Shown here: positions 60,401-64,000 of the stretch, one piece after another | How positions within the stretch are numbered: the stretch's first letter is position 1 | How the letters are laid out: every line of letters starts with the position of its first letter | NCBI RefSeq assembly: GCF_021018805.1 | Contig: NC_086251.1 | Location: 16,907,098-16,971,097, forward strand | Origin: Prinia subflava | Lineage: Eukaryota; Chordata; Aves; Passeriformes; Cisticolidae | Reading direction: 5' to 3' | DNA length: 64,000 nucleotides | Notes under the pieces: model-generated | What the model was told of the DNA's origin: nothing | What the model saw: only the letters and a program-made list of their open reading frames with translations | Databases searched by the model: none | Program-made: the position numbers and the translations under genes

Positions 60401-62114
60401 GTTTTCAAGGGTGATTTCCCTCTGCTGTGGAATACTGCATCTTCACAAACAGTTTTTGCAGCTCCTGAGAAGGAAATAATTTGAAAGATTCCATTGTCTA
60501 AAGAAGTGATTTCCAACTAAGGAGTTTCTTTAAGAGGAAGGCCACCACTAATATTAAGGATCTGAAATACACGTACATCTCTTCCTGAACAATAGATGAA
60601 TTTCCCTTCAGTTTTTTAATTTAAAGCCATGTTTCTGCTGTCAAGTCAGAATGCCACCACATGTATGAGGTGTTTCTCATTAGGCTCTGAGATTTCTGGG
60701 AGAGAACCAAGACCTTTATGGAGGGGAAACTGCCCTCACTGCTGCCCTGGGTTTAAGTGGCTGCCCTAGACTGACAGCTATGCAGAACTCTGTAGCTTCT
60801 TAAGCTTAGCAAGTTATAAATGGTGTTCATCATAATGACCTTGGGAGGCAAATATGGTGTGTCCCAGGCACACACAGAGAAGATGGAGGGTGTTGTGCTT
60901 TGGGTCTCTAAGCAAACACATTCCCAAAGGAACATTGTGCAGCCTCAAACAAATTAGAAGATACATGCTCGTACATAGAAGGATGCTGCTGCTTCTGTTG
61001 CAAGTGTAATTCTGGACGTGTAATGATAATGAGAGGAAGTGGAGGACTTCCTGCATTAGTTTTTGTGGCTGTGTGAAGGGGCTGTCTGAATTGCAGCTGT
61101 GTTGCACAACTGATAAAAGTTAGTTTGGCTGGGCTGAGTCTCTTGAGATGTGAACTAATACACCTCTTCTTCGTGCTGCGTGCAGAGTGGTTAAATTCTT
61201 GTTAACCTGGAAGTCAGAACAGCAGTAATAATCACTGAGTATGCTATTTGTCTCTGTATTTTACTTCAAGTCAATTGCTTTCCCATGAAATATGTTGGTG
61301 TAGAGTATGTCCTTAAAATACAATTCACCCTTTTGGGAAAAATTTCTATGGTAAACTAATTACTTAGCATGTAAGTAGTCTTTGTTAGCTGGGAGAAAGA
61401 AAAGTGTAATGGCAGGCCTTTAATATAGTGATATCCCTCTTACTAGTCTCTAAGCAAGGAAGTGAGAAATTCTAAATGGAAAAATGATTAATTTTATTTG
61501 GGAAAAGCTTAGGATATATGTGATGTGCTGGAGGGAAGATAGTTTCTTAAATTCTTTTCTGAAACATCCAAACTACTTTTACCTAATTTCTAGATTTGAC
61601 TCCTGCACTATGGATTTATAAAGAAAATTGTTGAAATGTTACTGAATGTATTTTATTTGTTGTCTTTTTGGTGATGACTATTAAAATGTTAATCATGTTT
61701 ATATGTTCAATATTTCATTTTATAACAGCTTTACAGTGACTTTAGTCAGTGGTTTTTCTATTTATTCAATGTACAATGTTAGTTTCTTTTTCAACTTGTA
61801 AGTTTGCATGTATGGTTTCTGTTTTTAAGGTCTGGGACCTTGATGAACTTTACTGTAGGGTTTAAGGGTGATTTTGAGGCCAGTATGTGAGACATTTATT
61901 TAAGATGTAAGGAGAAGTGAGGCCTATTTCTCTTCTGCATTTTGGGGGTATGGTTTTGTACCCTCTACATAGAAGTGCTTTGAAAAGTGCATGTTTTGGA
62001 AGGTGCTTTTTCCACGTCTCTGGATGAGAAGTATTACTGTACTGGTCAGTGAGAGAGATTTTCAGAAAGAGTAACACATGTGAGATTTAATTAGCTCAAC
62101 CTTGGTGGCTGATA

Positions 62115-62160
62115 GGTTTTTTGGTTGGTTTTTTGGGGGGGGTTGTTTGTTTGTTTGTTT
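62115..62160 (+). repeat. (GTTT)n and G/T-rich low-complexity tract
   Basis: GGTTTTTTGG units, a run of eight G, then four GTTT units. Confidence 0.9.
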
Positions 62161-64000
62161 TGGGAATTGTCATGACCACTCAAGTTAAATAACTTAGAAT
62201 CAAATACACTGTAGCCATGGGTGGTGGAGGGAACCATAGGTGAAAATAGCTTGTTGCATCTGGGAATTTTTTATCAGAGAAAATAATACTTTGGGAAAAT
62301 CAGCTTGATTTTCCTGTCACTGTGCTGTACTGCAGGTGTGTATATCCTGTATTAAACCAGGCAAACTAGAAAAGTCCTGTTTCCCAGCAACCCAAAGGGT
62401 GTGTGTTTGCCTTTGATAACTGCAGCATGTTTAAAGTCACATATTTGAAGATAATTGAGGAGTCCTCTACTTCCAATGCAGAATAAGATGGATTAGGTCA
62501 TTTCTGTTAAGGATATAATGCTGACATTGCCAATAGGCTAGACACAAAAGATTTTATGATGAGATACTGATCTTGTGGTGTAAGTTACTGAGGAAAAAAC
62601 AGAGAACTCTGTAAAGCAGACACTGAAGACAAGAGTGGCAGTCACACTATAAAAGCTGGTCCATTAGGATGAAAAGCAGCGGAGGAAAGCTCAATTTCCA
62701 GAGTCCAGCTGCTTCCCTACATGCATTGCTGTAGATAATGCAGGAAATAAATAAATACAAATGTACATTCAGAAGAACACCTAAGTTTTCCAAGTGCATA
62801 AAAAGGCTGAATATTAAGTTTTTCATTGCATATCATTGCAGGCCACATATGTTTACCTTTTTTTGTGTGTTGACGTCTTTCTGAGCAGTTTTATTCAGAG
62901 AACCAAAACATGGATTTCCTGTTCTTGAGGAGGAAACCGAGTGTGCTGTTAGTTCTTCTTCAGCTGCCTTCAGTTATTTTACCTATGCAGATGTGAAAGG
63001 ACAAACCATGGACTAGCCTGCCTGTTCAACTGCCTGTGTTATAAATCTCCTCTAGCATTGGGCAAGCACAACATCCCAGAATATGTTGGTCTTTTCAGGC
63101 TTCATAAAAAAGATCTCAAAGGTCAGATAGAGGGAGCATGCATTATAATTAAGGAGAAAAATGTTTTCTTTCTGTAAACTCATATATCAGTAAATTCAGA
63201 AACACTTTCCACTACTTTTATTATAATTTCTGTGTATTGCATGGATATTAGTTTCCAAGGAAAATAGTATTTTGTCCAGATCCTTTTATGTAGGAAGTTT
63301 GCTCTGATGGGTTGTTTTAAATTGTGGTGGTCAAGTTTTGTCATGGTACTAGAAATAAGGTTTCATATTTTTTAACTGCTTAATGACCTCCTGTGCTGGT
63401 ATTTCCTCTTTTACTATAGTTGAGAGCTGTGAATACCATAACCATAACTGCACTTCGCATGAAATCTCAGGATAGCGGTAACAGAATTGTTTGATGTCTT
63501 TGATTATTAAATACATGAAAATAATGCAACACATAGAAAGACTTGTCAAGGATGTCCATGTAACCTGTCATTGCAGTCCATGCTTCTGACTTCCCTTTTA
63601 AATGTGCCAGAAGAGGCCTACATGGATTAAAGGTCACGGTATGTGTATTGCTGTCAGACTGCATTATTATGGCAAATTGATGCATTTTGTTCCGTGTCCT
63701 CAGTCTCCGTGGGTTGTAATTTCTGTGAAAGGTGGGGATGAATAAACATGTCTCATTTTATTATTGTAAGATGAAAAAGGCATGAATTTCTCATGGTTCT
63801 GAGCTTTCTGCCCAGTTCTTGTACTTTGCCTGGAACATTCTTCCTGTAATTATACCTTCTGTATGTAGTTCTCAGTATAGCTGGGCAGCCTGAGTCCAGC
63901 CTTACATTTATGAATTTTCGCTGGTTTAATTATTAATAATGGAGAAGGTGTGTTTCCATGGACAGACAGGTCTCTCCTGTGGTTTATTGAAGGGATCTTT

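Larger units (their letters stand above)
33000..64000 (+). other. MOB2: MOB2 gene, 5' part: leader, exon 1 and intron 1
   Basis: The transcribed part of MOB2 within the window. The start is approximate, set from the promoter motifs. From the donor at 33,214 to the window end (about 30.8 kb) no exon matching the conserved MOB2 second exon (segments like AEERKAYLEPEH or ITDFQFKELV) was seen in any + frame. The DNA is AT-rich, T-rich on the + strand, and the open frames are short with no family resemblance. One unrecognised exon-like segment is listed separately at 57,201-57,411. Confidence 0.7.

Noticed and set aside
1..64000. CRISPR arrays, operons, tRNA or rRNA genes, viral or phage genes
   Set aside because: No regularly spaced repeats, tRNA box A/B pairs, rRNA-like sequence or viral protein signatures were seen. 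The window is ordinary vertebrate genomic DNA.

Overview
The window looks like genomic DNA from a vertebrate, most likely a bird (sauropsid). The evidence is intron-split genes with GT/AG junctions, a CpG-island promoter, a degenerate CR1-type LINE 3' fragment near 37.8 kb, many simple repeats, and no operon-like coding. Two protein-coding genes are recognised, both on the + strand: the 3' part of DUSP8 (dual-specificity MAP-kinase phosphatase 8) and the promoter plus first exon of MOB2 (MOB kinase activator 2). As I recall, these two genes are also tandem neighbours in human 11p15.5, which supports both calls.

Layout: 1-6,399 is DUSP8 intron with no recognisable exon, and the exons for the N-terminal rhodanese-like half lie upstream of the window. 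Four DUSP8 coding exons follow: 6,400-6,566, 7,696-7,855, 8,043-8,166 and 8,567-9,662. They carry the complete phosphatase domain with the HC(X5)R signature and the long C-terminal tail. The 3' UTR probably runs several kb, with candidate poly(A) signals at 13,736 and 15,233 and an AU-rich element at 15,140. From about 15.26 to 32.78 kb is intergenic DNA with no convincing gene. It holds a paired MEF2-type motif cluster near 16.9 kb, a CTCF-like site at 24,395, two MIR-like ancient SINE relics, and AT-rich stretches that read like conserved non-coding elements. A CpG island at about 32.78-33.44 kb is the MOB2 promoter, with a ZNF143/THAP11-type motif and two ETS sites. The first MOB2 coding exon contributes only 17 coding bases (MDWLM plus two bases of the next codon) before a strong GTGAGTG donor. 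From 33,214 to 64,000 the DNA reads as MOB2 intron 1: AT-rich, T-rich on the + strand, with long poly(T) tracts and no recognised MOB2 exon 2.

The two genes are not known to form a pathway together. DUSP8 dephosphorylates stress MAP kinases (JNK and p38). MOB2 is a regulator of NDR/STK38 kinases. Their adjacency is most simply old synteny.

I found no evidence of a previously undescribed system. The observations most worth checking are the regulatory architecture (MEF2 pair, MOB2 promoter and uORF), the long alternative 3' UTR, and an unrecognised exon-like open segment at 57,201-57,411 inside MOB2 intron 1.
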